The translations under genes were made by a program, and so were the position numbers. This document shows, piece after piece, positions 22,045-32,935 of a DNA stretch of 64,000 bases (within the stretch, counting starts at the first letter, position 1; every line of letters starts with the position of its first letter). The stretch lies in assembly GCA_016648135.1 (NCBI GenBank), contig JADDOH010002071.1:1-64000 (forward strand), in the 5' to 3' direction. The stretch is from Agrypnia vestita (taxonomy: Eukaryota > Arthropoda > Insecta > Trichoptera > Phryganeidae). The notes under the pieces are model-generated. The model searched no databases. It saw only the letters and a program-made list of their open reading frames with translations, and was not told the DNA's origin.

Positions 22045-22440
22045 TACTTACCATCACGCCGTTTCCCCGCGGGGGTAGGCAGAGAGGATAGAGCACCACA
22101 CTCTTCCGTCCTGACATACAACTCTCGCCTCATACACATTCATACATCTTCGCATGCAAGCTCGCCGGTTGTTGTGGCTTCTAACGAGACCATCTTCCAG
22201 TATCTGGTTAATCTAGTCATGCCACTTGCATCATACATCTTCTCTTCTCAATCATCAATCATATCATTTCTTACCATTCTTTCCTCATTCATTCGCTCAA
22301 TATGCCCAAACAATCTGAGCGACCCTGTTTTAATTCTATTAATTTTGCTAAGATCAGCTTTACATTCGTTCCAATATCTGCATTCTTTACTCTATCACAA
22401 ATTGATTTGCCACACATACGTCTGAGGGATCTCATCTCCA
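22045..22440 (-). pseudogene. LINE C-terminal fragment, second antisense copy
   Basis: Minus strand: RIKTGSLRLFGHIERMNEER then, across frameshifts, codons matching ACMRRCMNVYEARVVCQDG and SAYPRGETA, ending catcacgccgtttccccgc. Same family and same 3' end as 21000-21400. Frames are broken several times. Confidence 0.7.
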
Positions 22441-22598
22441 TACACAAACATACACGCAGATAAACTCAATTAACGTAATAAATATTAATAATACGTAACG
22501 TAATAAATAACGTAAAAATAATAAATAATACAATAACTGAAAAACATAAGAGTTACTCAAGAAAAGGGGGACGAAGAGATAAAAAAAATAAAAAATAT

Positions 22599-22990
22599 TG
22601 TCAGGGTGGCCATAGGCGAACGGAACACTTGAAAATCGATTAACGTTTTATTTATTCACAAAGTTACCGGACACGAATTTAATTGGAGAACTGTTCTTAA
22701 ATATACAGAGTTACTAAATGTTTATGGAATAATATACTAAACTCATTCTAGAATTCTCGCTGCACTTTTATCACTTCTGAATAACTTGTCTCTCATATAC
22801 TTAACATAAATCGCTCAGGTCCGCACTAGAAAACTACTCGATTGACGGTAGGTACTCGCGTCTTAAACTCGCGGTTAAACATGCACTGGGCATAATGTTA
22901 TACTGCGGTTTTCGTCAAACAAGGACTGCAGCGGTTGGTCCCTTTTTATAGATAAATATCGCGTCATGATGGTTCCAGAATCTATAAGAG
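22599..22990 (-). mobile_element. Probable solo LTR, copy B
   Basis: Begins TGTCAGGGTGGCC. Aligns through with copy A: the gttaccggacacgaattta block, the gaactgttcttaaatataca block, cacttttatcacttctgaat, and gcactagaaaactactcg. Divergence between the copies is high. The outer limit is unclear after about 22890. Confidence 0.45.
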
Positions 22991-23802
22991 TAACCAATTT
23001 GTTTCCAGATTTGTGGAGCGTTCCAGAGATTTCAATAAGTGCGTTATTCATTTTAATTCTATCATCTAAGGTAACAGAAACTTTACATCCATTCAATTTA
23101 AATGTCATTGAGATTCTGTTACTAGTATTTGCTGCAGATTAAGTTTAGACTTCCCAACAACACATATACACAGATCTAGGTGTCTTGAAATATTAAGAAT
23201 TAAGCAGTGATCGTCATGTATCTGGTCGCTTGTTTGCTCAAAGGTGAGGGATATACGCAAATGCAGGTATTTGCACAGGTTGGTGGTGAATTTGAAAGAT
23301 CGACTACCAATTTTAGGGCTGCAGAAGATAGTGCGATCCCTGAGAGTATCGCTGAAAGAAGAATTTAGATTCATCCATATTATGAGAACTGTCTCCGGGA
23401 TTCCGTATCTGCGAAGATTTGAGGATTAATTATCTGCGAGTGGATGCGGTTCACTATTTCACGAGACGCGGCGTATCTTAGATACAGAAGATCTTAGCAG
23501 TCACCGAAGCTAAACAGTTTATAGTTTAATATTAATGTTCCGAGTACTGCAACTAATAACGTATTTATTTTATGTTAAAGTTGTGCAATACTGGCTTCCA
23601 ACTAACTAGCTCCGTCTGCAAACTTATCTAACTCATTAGTTAGAGAGAGATATACATACCTACGTACGTACGTATATGAAGCATCTCCGCATGTAGGAGA
23701 TTGAAAAACTTGCAAATAAAAAAACAGCCATAAAATATAATCTAGCTTCCCACTTTTAGATTACCAAACTATACACATTGAATACCTACAATACACATAA
23801 TA
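22991..23802. other. Unassigned sequence
   Basis: Three overlapping short frames at 22875-23429 on both strands. The complexity is higher than the background but no family motif is visible. A small gtacgtacgta run at 23663-23673. Confidence 0.4.
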
Positions 23803-24006
23803 TTCAAGAACACATTTTTATTGTGAAGTTGTTATTTTTTTAGAACAAAGTTTTGTGAAATTTGCAACCAAATTAATACGGAAAAATCAAATCCACGAAA
23901 AAATATTTGGCGGCTACTGGGATTCGAAGCACGGATCTCCTCATATCCGGGGCAGACGCGTTATCCAATTACTCTATAGCGGCCTTGTACATTTCCGTGA
24001 ATATAT
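23803..24006 (-). mobile_element. tRNA-derived SINE S2, copy 1
   Basis: Minus strand: tRNA-like head TAGAGTAATTGGATAACGCG, then TCTGCCCCGGATATGAGGAG, ATCCGTGCTTCGAATCCCAG (B box). The body (cgaaaaaatattt, gtgaaatttgcaacc, aacaaagttttgtga) is shared with 55533-55752. A hAT-like element interrupts its 5' side at 24015. Confidence 0.7.
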
Positions 24007-24014
24007 CCATCACC

Positions 24015-24750
24015 CAGTGGCGTGCAGCGCATACAAGCAAAAAAGCTGTGCATTAGTAAAGATTCTGGAAAACAAATATTAATTAAATAATCCTTACAAA
24101 ATCTTAACAAAAGTTGATTTAAAATTCTAGCCGTAATTCGTCCTACGGCTAGAAGTTTTATTTTCGACTTTTCTGTACCTTACTTCATGTCACTTCTTCA
24201 TTTACCTCACTTGTTCGCGCCCAAAAAATTTGTTCCATAGATATAGTCAAGTCTAGAAAAAATCGTCCTGAACCGTGTACTTTTACTTTGCTCTACGTCT
24301 GCGAGTTTTGTGTAATAGACAAGTAAATTTATCATGGAATAGGGTGTTTCTTCGAAAGGTCCTACGCCAGGTGAGAACTACGCGCACGTCATTGCAGAAA
24401 TGTAATTTTTTACAAGTTCCACCCAAAACTTTTTATGCGAATTCTATTTGTCATTTCTATGGTGAATTTAAATATCAGCTGTCATATCCAATGGTCATAT
24501 CATAATGATTATTTACGACGACATTGCCATCGATGATATCATAAAATGTTTGATTTATTTTTGTGAAAAGAAACGTATATCTGAAATTAGAAATTATTCC
24601 CAATTTAATTATATATAAAAATCGTCTTCAAAAATATTGAAAATTTTTGCCGTATTACCTATATACAAAATATTAATTTATTTATTTAGGAAATACAGGT
24701 ATATAGTCGGTCACAGCATAACCTAAGTTTATACCCACTGCACTCCACTG
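24015..24750 (+). mobile_element. hAT-like non-autonomous element, copy 1
   Basis: Terminal inverted repeats CAGTGGCGTGCAG (24015) and CTGCACTCCACTG (to 24750). Flanked by an 8-base target-site duplication, CCATCACC (24007-24014) and TCATCACC (24751-24758), one mismatch. Eight-base duplications and CAG...CTG ends are typical of hAT. No transposase. Contains an internal hairpin ctagccgtaattcg/cctacggctag. A second copy lies inverted at 48523-49418. Confidence 0.8.
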
Positions 24751-25546
24751 TCATCACCATAAATCAATGTGTTATGTTTGATGTGTAAAAAAAATTGACG
24801 TAATACAACTTTGCACTCTACGGACAATAAAAAGCAGCCTCGCCGTGCTGCATTGCTGCTGGGGTGCCCTGCGGCATAGCATGGTTGCCATTTAATATTA
24901 AAAATGCCATCACGCCGGCTTCACTCATTTGACGGTTCTGGGTAAGCGGAGGATAACCATTCACTGTACCTTCCGCATTGCGTATATGTATAAAACAATA
25001 TTTTTTTATAAATCAGATTAAATGGATTTTGATTGCATATCAAAATGGTGCGTTTATATAGAGAGACGGATAGTGATTAAAAAACTTCACGTGCACACAT
25101 TTTAATTTGGAGGTGAATTTGATAGGTTTTAGAATGTAGAATTTAGAATTTTCTTTAATACAACAATGAGCTCAATTCTTATCATGATATAAGCCTTTCA
25201 GGTTTTATAAATAGGAGAATTTCTGTGTTTGGGCCATGTGATGAAGATGACCATAAAGTCATTGCTTAACGTTTGACCAACAAAGTGTAAGAACTTCGAA
25301 AGACCAACATTTAAATGGGCGACAATGTCTTCGATGGTATATCTGTCTTAGAAATCCTTAGGAAAAAAAAAGAAAGAAAAAAAAAGAAAAAATAGAAAAA
25401 AATATAAGGATTAAAGATAAATTGCTCGTAGTAGGACTCAATGGAGAAAAATTCTTAGAAAAGAACAAGACCCCACTATGAGTTATAGAGTTAGTAGTTT
25501 AATGATAATGGTTTTAAAGAAAGTGCTGTATTCGGCATGTCCTTTA
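24751..25546. other. Unassigned, with an A-rich run
   Basis: Purine-rich run at 25360-25400. GC-richer at 24835-24920. No gene recognised. Confidence 0.45.
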
Positions 25547-25865
25547 TTTTTACTCCCTTTCTCTTAACTCGTAGCGTCTGCTGTTTGTTGTCTGCCGAAA
25601 AAACTTTGGATCGATTTTTAATCCTTTTTCCGTGATCCAATCGAGCTGAAACTTTGCAGGCAGACTCGTGGCGACGATATAAATCATATAAAAAAATTTC
25701 GTTTAAAAAAATTAATAATGATAGTATAATTTTGGAATTTCAAAATTTTAGTGTTGTTTTCAAATTGCAATCAATAAAAATGAGTAATGACCCCAACGCG
25801 TGCAGTAGGCACGAAATCTGATTCAATGAGAAAGGGAGTATAATAAAAACTTGGTTTTTATGGGT
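25547..25865 (+). mobile_element. Family M repeat, copy 4
   Basis: Complete: left ttttactccctttctctta, shared gatccaatcgagctgaaact block, right gagaaagggagtataataaa and cttggtttttatgggt. About 320 bases, the best preserved copy together with copy 1. Confidence 0.7.
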
Positions 25866-26240
25866 GAGTTTTTTTTTCATTGTGGAATGCAATTAATTAT
25901 GTTTTTCATTTGTTACAGGTGAGTGAAGTCATTTTGTGAGGGGTTTCTCCAGGAAAGCAAGAATCGGTATTGTATAAACATTCATTGTGTTAAAACCCTA
26001 GGTAGGACTCGCCTATAGAGTCAATTTTGATAATGTAGTCTGATTTAATATTTTTAAAACCTTTGTTTGAAACCAAACCTTTGTTTTAACCGGAATTTTT
26101 CTGAAATATTTTAATAATTTAATTTGACTTGTATTAAGGGGAATGGATTTATAATAATTATTCGATAAAAAAACTACTTTCATTATTGTCCGAGGTTTTA
26201 CACAAGATTATTTAATGGCTATAACTTATTCTTGTTGATG
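25866..26240. other. Unassigned AT-rich sequence
   Basis: No gene or repeat recognised. Confidence 0.5.
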
Positions 26241-26445
26241 TATTAGGTTGTTAGTGTAGTGGTCATGACTCTCGCCTAGTGATCTGGTGGTTCGAGCCCT
26301 GTTTCAGGACTCCAGCAAGTTAGTCCTATTTTCGCTTAGTTTGAAAATAGGACTCCAGCAAGTTAGTCCTATTTTAGCTTAGTTTGAAAATACTAAGAAT
26401 ATTGATGCGACACGTATTCCGTGTTCGAATCTCTATTTCTTTTAA
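26241..26445 (+). mobile_element. tRNA-derived SINE S1, copy 2, with internal duplication
   Basis: A-box region TTAGTGTAGTGGTCATGA, B box GGTTCGAGCCC (26289-26299), S1 body and tail attccgtgttcgaatctcta. A 43-base body segment starting aggactccagcaagttagtc is present twice in tandem (from 26306 and 26349) and only once in the other copies. Confidence 0.8.
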
Positions 26446-26823
26446 TAAATATAAATCTGTAAGGTTCGTAAATAATATCTGCATTTTATTTTATTGCTAT
26501 TATGTGAGTGAATGTTTTGCTTTGATTCTAAACTGAAAAAAATATATTTTGGTTATTAGATATTAATTGTATATTAAATACATCAATAAATAAATGTTTA
26601 GCATAACGCATCAATTTTTTTTCTAATTAATAGAATTTCAAAGTAGACGATTTATTTTAAACAACGTTGTGTATAGAATATTAAGTTATCTTATAATGTA
26701 AAATTTATATCGATAGCCAACAATTCATTTTTATTACAATGCTTTTTTTCCAATTATTAATTTTTATCATAATATAATGCCATAATTGGTTGTGGTGTAT
26801 AGTGTTGTGAATATAGTAATGTA

Positions 26824-26870
26824 ATGTTGGTCTTGACGAAGATACGGGTAGAAACCGGTAGACATAAAAT
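26824..26870 (+). ncRNA. Hammerhead ribozyme motif B1
   Basis: GTC (26830-26832) pairs with GAC (26861-26863) as stem I. The core is TTGACGA (26833-26839), with C3 changed to T. Then an extra A, a shortened stem II (TAC/GTA), GAAA (26851-26854), palindromic stem III ACCGGT and A26860 (GUA). Flanks to about 26950 (ccacaaagttaatg) match those of B5. This copy has no inverted partner nearby. The shortened stem II and C3 change argue against activity. Confidence 0.55.
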
Positions 26871-27021
26871 CTATTAGTGGTTTATACTAATTTAACTAAC
26901 ACTCTCTTATAATGTCTAACCACAAAGTTAATGCTTTAAATATTAATAATATAATGCCATAATATTCACTTAATGACGTCTTAACTGGTAAGTTGCCGGT
27001 AAACCGGTTTTTTCCGGTAAA

Positions 27022-27072
27022 TTTGAATGCCATACCTTTAGAGTATTGTAGACTAGCTTTGTTACATGCTGT
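27022..27072 (-). mobile_element. Fragment of the 31.2-kb MITE
   Basis: Minus strand: atacagcatgtaacaaagct, agtctacaatact, matching the left end of the MITE at 31194. It interrupts the open frame 26993-27328, making that frame an unlikely gene. Confidence 0.5.
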
Positions 27073-27735
27073 ATATATAGTTCATGGTCTTGTTAAATGT
27101 CTTTCAAACAAAATTCTGGCAAATAGCATACTTAACCCAAAATGGGCCGTTAGGGTATTTGAGGTATTGACCAAAATCCGCAATTATGCGACCCCGTTGT
27201 TAATGAGTGTGGACAAGAAAGTTTTCCCTAAGGAGCATCTCCACGGAGACACTTTTGTCTGTAGAGTAGCAGGACACATCTTAATTTTGGGTATAAAAGC
27301 AAAGGCAGCAATATCCAAAAAAAAATAATGCAATCAACAAGGATTACTAATTTATAACATAGTGAAATCAAGATTTTATAGGAAACAAAGCGACGTAAAC
27401 GTAACGACGATTTGTAAGTACATTTGTAAGTACAATACCGTTAATACTAGCACTTGTAATTAAATTGTGCTGAATGACATCATGATGAGACCTTTAGGTG
27501 TGTTTTCTGATGCACTGTTTTAATTACCGAATGTAAACGAGCTCTCGAGCTCTAAATATCCGTTTCTCGTAACTCTCGCGACAAAGGTGGCTGCGTGCGC
27601 GGCCGCCTTTAAACGTGACGGCCTCGCCAAATAAATTAAATCAGGGAAACATTATATCGTCTTTCAATGCGAGAAATATCAAGGTTAATTGTAATATTAA
27701 ATTAAAGTGCCTCCGTTAATCAAACAGATAAGGTG
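27073..27735. other. Unassigned, GC-richer at 27540-27620
   Basis: The 111-codon frame 26993-27328 lies partly here; its start is MITE sequence and no motif is visible. At 27293-27318 the inverse of a ggatattgctg...tttgct motif appears, also found at 46.65 kb. Confidence 0.4.
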
Positions 27736-27921
27736 CCTTATTGGAAAAGTTCGCTCGGAGGAGGAAACTATTCGAAGGACCCGGAGTAAAATATGTCGAT
27801 TGGGAGAAATGGTCGACCGAAGCGGTTTTATCAGACAATCTACAAGATGAAGAGCGTCCTCACGTCCAGATGACCGTGAAATCGGGAATGGGACGTCCAT
27901 TTTCCATTATTTCTTCCAATT
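27736..27921 (+). CDS. Possible unidentified coding exon with consensus donor
   Basis: An open stretch reads KFARRRKLFEGPGVKYVDWE, KWSTEAVLSDNLQDEERPHV, QMTVKSGMGRPFSIISSN and runs into a perfect GTAAGT donor (27922-27927). GC content is clearly above the flanks. A possible acceptor is gataag before 27731, with a poor pyrimidine tract. I do not recognise the protein. The evidence is composition, an open frame of about 60 codons and the donor. No neighbouring exon was found. Confidence 0.28.
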
Positions 27922-28079
27922 CGTAAGTCTACGATACTCTACATGAGGATAAACCACCTATTGTAACTAAAGAAATAACTTTAAACATCATATTAATAAG
28001 TTTATAACAATATCAGGTAGAAGGTATGCTGAAGAAGTGATCCTCCCTTGACCTTTGAATTGGCAAAAACTATTTGCAT

Positions 28080-28432
28080 ATATAATTTAAAGTATACTAT
28101 AATATAATATTTATTTATGTAAGTACTTAATTTCTTATCTTAATTTCGTATGTGTATTTTTTTTCTTTTCTTTTCTCTTAGTTTTAGGTATTCCTATGAT
28201 TTACTTTAAATTCTTATCTTGATTTTGTATGTATATTTTCTTTTCTTTTTATCTTCTTTTAGATTTAGATTCTTTAACTGACGTTTTTTACAACTACATA
28301 AATACCATATGAGAATAACTGCCACAGAACAGGTTTTTACCTAGCGTGGCAGTTATTAGTATCTTGTATTAACTAATGTAAATGTAAATAAACAATAAAT
28401 AAATAAAATAAAATAAATAAATAAATTGTGCT
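28080..28432 (+). mobile_element. LINE-like 3' end with stem-loop and AAAT tail
   Basis: AT-rich tract, then a 12-bp perfect inverted repeat AATAACTGCCAC (28314-28325) and GTGGCAGTTATT (28346-28357), then caataaataaataaaataaa. A conserved-looking 3' hairpin followed by a simple A-rich tail is the usual LINE 3' end layout. No coding part attached. Confidence 0.4.
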
Positions 28433-28569
28433 ACTCTGATCGCTGCATCAACTCTAATCGCTTTGACACTTTTTTACTAATAATTACCTTATTGTAATAA
28501 CATCTTAATGTTTTGTACTAATAAACATATTGAAAGGGTAAAAATTATTATAAAAACTCTAGACATTTC

Positions 28570-28750
28570 ACATAGAAGACCTGGAACGACGGAAAAATCA
28601 AATATTGGAGGATGATTCTGATAGAGCTTCAACGATCGAAGAACGTGCTTGTATGAAATTGGACAAAGCAAAAGTGGTATTCCAGGACAGAAGAGTGTAA
28701 TATTCTATCATCTCTACCGACCCCTTTGGAAAACGGCATTATGGTTGGTA
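28570..28750 (+). pseudogene. Decayed LINE C-terminal fragment
   Basis: agaagacctggaacgacgga, later ttccaggacagaagagtgta and accgacccctttggaaaacg. The pieces correspond to GRPxTT, CQDRRV and STDPFGKR of the same LINE tail as at 21.0 kb. Several frame breaks. Confidence 0.55.
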
Positions 28751-28853
28751 CGTTAGACATTTTACTGCAATTTACCTCTAAATTTACCCCTTAGGAATAC
28801 AAAAATTATAATATACGGCCGTTTTGAATCTTTATTTTTATTTATTTATTTTA

Positions 28854-28884
<31 letters not shown>

Positions 28885-28899
28885 ATTTTACGAGGTATC

Positions 28900-28955
28900 A
28901 CCATTAGCCCTGATTATGGACCCTGCAATGTGTTCCGAAACGTCTGCCAGAAAGG
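28900..28955 (+). ncRNA. Degenerate hammerhead-like candidate
   Basis: CTGATTA (28910-28916, G8 changed to T), extra T, stem II GGA...TCC with a long loop, GAAA (28937-28940), ACGT palindrome and C28944 (GUC). Stem I pairing is absent. The order and spacing fit a PLE-type hammerhead but it cannot be active as it stands. Confidence 0.3.
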
Positions 28956-29494
28956 TCGTAAAATAAGGACATTATACCCCAGAAAATACAAGCTAGAAGA
29001 TTCTGAGGGGCCGTGAAAACCTAAGAACATTCTTGTTTTCCATTGTGTTCACTTGCTTCATTCTTAATTATATCCAGATGTCTTTAGCATGCTTTTTATC
29101 ACTATTCAGTCATCTTCCATCACTTTTTACCACTTTAAATCATTGTACTGTTGAGATTGCATAAAAAAATAACCAGAGCTGACTGTCTCGGTCTTGATCC
29201 TTATGACTAAGATTATAATAGTACAAGCTGTAACCCACAAAAATAACAATATTTTTACATGCCGGTTCCTAAAGAATAAGTATCTTCAATTCCCATGAAA
29301 TATAAATAACGACTTTTATCAAAATATTTTAACGTTATTTTTATATTTCCCCTGCCGGCACTTAATGTTACTATTTTAAACCCTGACGATTGTGCGTAAA
29401 ATTAAACGCGATGCTATCTTTTGATGACAATATCATACAAGACAAATTATTAATATTATAAATAAAATAGACATCAAAATAAAATTTGAAAAAT

Positions 29495-29575
29495 ATATTC
29501 CGGTACCGGGAACTGAACCCGAGCCTTCTAGGCGAGTGCCAGGTGTCCCAGCCACCACACCATATCGGAAATGTC
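29495..29575 (-). repeat. tRNA-like SINE head S4
   Basis: Minus strand: GATATGGTGTGGTGGCTGGG (A-box region), ACTCGCCTAGAAGGCTCGGG, TTCAGTTCCCGGTACCGG (T arm and B box). No matching acceptor 5' strand. Different body from S1 and S2. Confidence 0.5.
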
Positions 29576-29651
29576 TAGTTTCGGAAAAAAATGTTAAGTC
29601 AGTGTATCTAAAAAAATATGGTGCGCCCTAAAATATTTTTTAAATATACAA

Positions 29652-29890
29652 ATGATTTGCGTCTTTGCTAATTTACTATGTGTACTGTATATTTGACAAG
29701 TCACGCGGGCTCGGCGGTAGCAGCATCGTTAAATTGCTGCCGGTTCGAGTTTGCTAGCCAGGGGTTCAAGCCCCATCTCCGGCCGTTTAATTTAGTTTTT
29801 AATCGTGAATTCCAACGAAATTACGCACGTCACACGAAGCTACAGACAGACGGTTAAACAGACGAACAGACAACTAAATTATTATAATTT
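29652..29890 (+). repeat. Family R repeat, copy 1
   Basis: Shares gtctttgctaa...ctgtatattt, aggggttcaagccccatctc, cgtgaattccaacgaaatta and a tail cagacagacgg...cagacaactaaattatta with copies at 32.7, 44.2 and 51.3 kb. The GGTTCAAGCCCC block resembles a pol III B box, so the family may be a SINE. Confidence 0.55.
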
Positions 29891-31193
29891 GGATAAGAGA
29901 ACTGTGTGCGTGTTAGTACTCATCTGCGCTCGCCCAAAGCAACATTCTCACCTTTCATCGCCCTTAGAATAGGGGGGGAGTAATACCCTTTCTCGAAGTA
30001 ACATAGGTTTATAGTTGAGTGATGAAAAACTCTTGAATAAACACAGGATTCTCGGTGACTAGACTTGCGCTGGAAGTTCATCAAGAATCAGAGAAATAAC
30101 CAACCGATGCGAGCTGTCTACAACGCAAACTGATTAAGGGATAGCTCGGATAGTTGTTGGTGAATAAATACCCCTAAAGGGTGTTCAGTACTTCTCTACT
30201 ATTTGTATGTATAAGCTATGATGCCGTTTAATCACTTTATAACTGAATGATTATATAAATATGCTGTATTGACCTAAGCAGTGAAATCCATAACTGATAT
30301 CTAGGTACCTCTACAGAACATGTATGTCTCAATGTGTTGTAAGGTAGTTTTTGAAAATGTAATAAAAATATATACATATATATTTTTCTAATAGTATGAC
30401 GAGTAGTAAATGTAATGAAATTAAAAAATATTTATGCAGGAGAGCAGAGCTAGGCCACAATACTTTACATGTAGAATTCTGCTTAAATTAGAGTCGGTTA
30501 AAATTAACTTGACTGTCCTCATATCAATAACTAAACATAGTTATGGAAATAATAGACTTCAAAGTAAACTTTTTTTAAACATTTATGGCGTATCTTCTGT
30601 AAAATTTTCGAGTGACTTATATCGAATATAATACATTCATTCACAAAAATACAAGTCAAATAAAATGATTAAAAACTTGAATAAAAATTCTGGTTTATAT
30701 ATCTTTCATGGTGTCGCTTCGGTTACCTGCGCTGGTAAATTTGAAATGTCTCAAATGATCTTACAATTGCTCTCCCGATAAAATTGTCATTTTCAACATG
30801 GAATAAATTTCATCGTTAAGAACAATTTGTAAATTAAACACTATTACGACTCTACTTGAGTTTATTAGTACTACTCGAGTTACCGATTCTTTAATTACGA
30901 TTTGTTAATTAACGAACTCAAGTAGAGTTAATTTGGAAAAATATTTAATAATATTTTTATGCTTTTCACCTCATCGACAAGTGAAGTCACACTGTCAAAC
31001 TATCTACTTTTAAATATAGATTTTTTAATACTTATTCTTTAGGAACTGGCATGCAAACTTATTCTTAGGGAACTGGCATGTAAAAGTACTGACAATTTTT
31101 ACAGGTTACAGCTTGTTTTACTCAATTTACAAATTAACCTTAAAAATGAAGAAAAAACTTTACTTAAGTGGTCTCAATTTGTCACAAGAATTC
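29891..31193. other. Mostly unassigned, with small repeat fragments
   Basis: 30436-30600 resembles the body of the MITE at 31194 (agagctaggccacaatactt). 31024-31125 carries ttctttaggaactggcatg twice and is the inverse of 29220-29285 (acatgccggttcctaaagaa). An inverted repeat ACTCTACTTGAGTT/AACTCAAGTAGAGT spans 30850-30920. Confidence 0.4.
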
Positions 31194-31578
31194 TATACAG
31201 GGTGTAACAGAGCTAGTCCACAATACTTTACAAGTGGATGCCTTGATTATAAGTAGAAAATGTTCAAGTAACCAATATCCATGGTTATGGAGTTATGCAA
31301 TATCGAAGTTTGCAGAAATTCCAATTGGATTATTTTCCAATTATAATTGGAAGGTTTTTATCATTTGACTTATATTGAAACTAATGAATTTTTCGTAATC
31401 GATATACGTTACTGTAATGATAATCCAACGTTTTTCAAAAATATTACAAAAATATTGAAAAAAAAATGTAAATTTTTTATTGAATTATCGGTTATGATTG
31501 CTCGATCATTTTCGACTCATATCAAAGCAGGAAGCTACCTGAAAAAAAGTATGGTCTAGCTTTGTTACACCTTGTATA
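31194..31578. mobile_element. MITE with TATACARGGTGTAACA terminal repeats
   Basis: Left end tatacagggtgtaaca and right end (reversed) tatacaaggtgtaaca, continuing into a(g/a)agctag: 21 of 23 positions match. About 385 bases and flanked by TA, consistent with a Tc1/mariner-type target. The two internal short frames are not coding. Fragments recur at 27022 and 30436. Confidence 0.7.
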
Positions 31579-32669
31579 TAAGAAATTTTATAACTGGGCT
31601 TCTCAATAAATTGAATGAATCTGAAATTAAATAAAATTGTGAATTTGCGTTCGGGGGACCCCCGTCAAGAACTTACGCACATTAGAATCACATTACACGT
31701 ATAAAAACATTAAAATATACTTTATCAAAATATATAGCTTTAAAAACACACTGTTCTTTTTACGCATACTTTTTGCAGTTTCCATTTCTCGAATCTTCAT
31801 TGCAAAGCACTAATGAAACAATGTGACTGACGTATGATTTAAAACAAAAACAAATAAGTTTTGATAAAATTTCCACGCGTTCGGTATTGAGGTTATACAA
31901 CAGGTCGCGCACGATGCTCGTCTATTCGAATCTCGATACTCGCACGCTCACACACACACTCGTATATAATACAAAGAGAGAGATAGAGAGAAAGTCGCAT
32001 AGAGGGGGCATAACGCTCTTTCCTTACGTGAAGATTTCTACCAGTCAACTCCTACCGAAACCCAAGTGGTTATTTACGTTCGGTTTAATTCAATTTGCGA
32101 GTTTGTGCACCATTTGTCCCGCTACTGATACACCCTGTAGAGTTGAGCAGCCGGGTGCCGAGACGCGGTGGCGGCGGAGTGCGTGTTTACTCGCTGATTA
32201 TATTGTGCGGAAGATTACCACTCTGTAGGCAGAGCGACTTCCAATTAAACGTTGACGGTAATGCCCGACTTAATCTTGAAATATGGCGCGCGGGGCGGGC
32301 GGGGATGATTAATTCTGCCCCCGGGGTGGGATTTCACAATTAATTAGGGAGGAAATTTTCAGGAAGGTAAGAAAACTCTTTCTGCTCGAAAAAACATTAC
32401 GTTAGGCCGCAGCTTCACAGGAGGGGCAGGTACGCTAGAGTCTGCCGTAGCCAGCGTGAGTGTGTGGTGCATAAACTAGTATTGAGCTGGTCACAAAGCA
32501 AAACTAACACAGCGACACAGCGGCGCATATCTTAATTGAGATCGAACATTTGCTCGCAACGTTCCACCTCATTTTTAATTTAATGTTTTACTGAATGAAT
32601 TCTCACAAACATTCCTCAAACACCACAGAAACGTCGAATTACTGCCGATGTAATGCTCCTTTATAATAA
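31579..32669. other. Unassigned, GC-rich at 32120-32330
   Basis: Short CA-rich and GA-rich stretches at 31945-31990. GC-rich gagacgcggtggcggcgg and gcgcgcggggcgggcgggga. No gene recognised. Confidence 0.4.
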
Positions 32670-32935
32670 ACTAGCTGTAACCCGTAAAAAATGACGGAAC
32701 ATTGGTTCGCGCCAAGGCAAAGCTCTAGTATACATTTATAATATCTTTTTGGCGACTGTAGGAACATGCGTTGGTTTGTGTTTGGTGGCCCGGGGTTCAA
32801 GCCCCATCTCCGGCCGATTAATTTGTTTTTTTAGCCGTGAATTCGAAAGAAATTACGGATGTTACACGAAGTTACGTGGACAGACAGATGAACAGACGGA
32901 CGGACAGATAATTAAATTATTATGAGAGATTTAAG
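32670..32935 (+). repeat. Family R repeat, copy 2
   Basis: Starts actagctgtaacccgtaaaa, then aatgacggaacattggttcg, cggggttcaagccccatctc, gtgaattcgaaagaaattac and a tail gacagatgaacagacggacg followed by aattaaattattat. The fullest copy. Confidence 0.6.

Noticed and set aside
26993..27328. 111-codon plus-strand open frame
   Set aside because: Its first third is a reversed MITE fragment and part of its end is the dispersed ggatattgctg motif; no protein motif.
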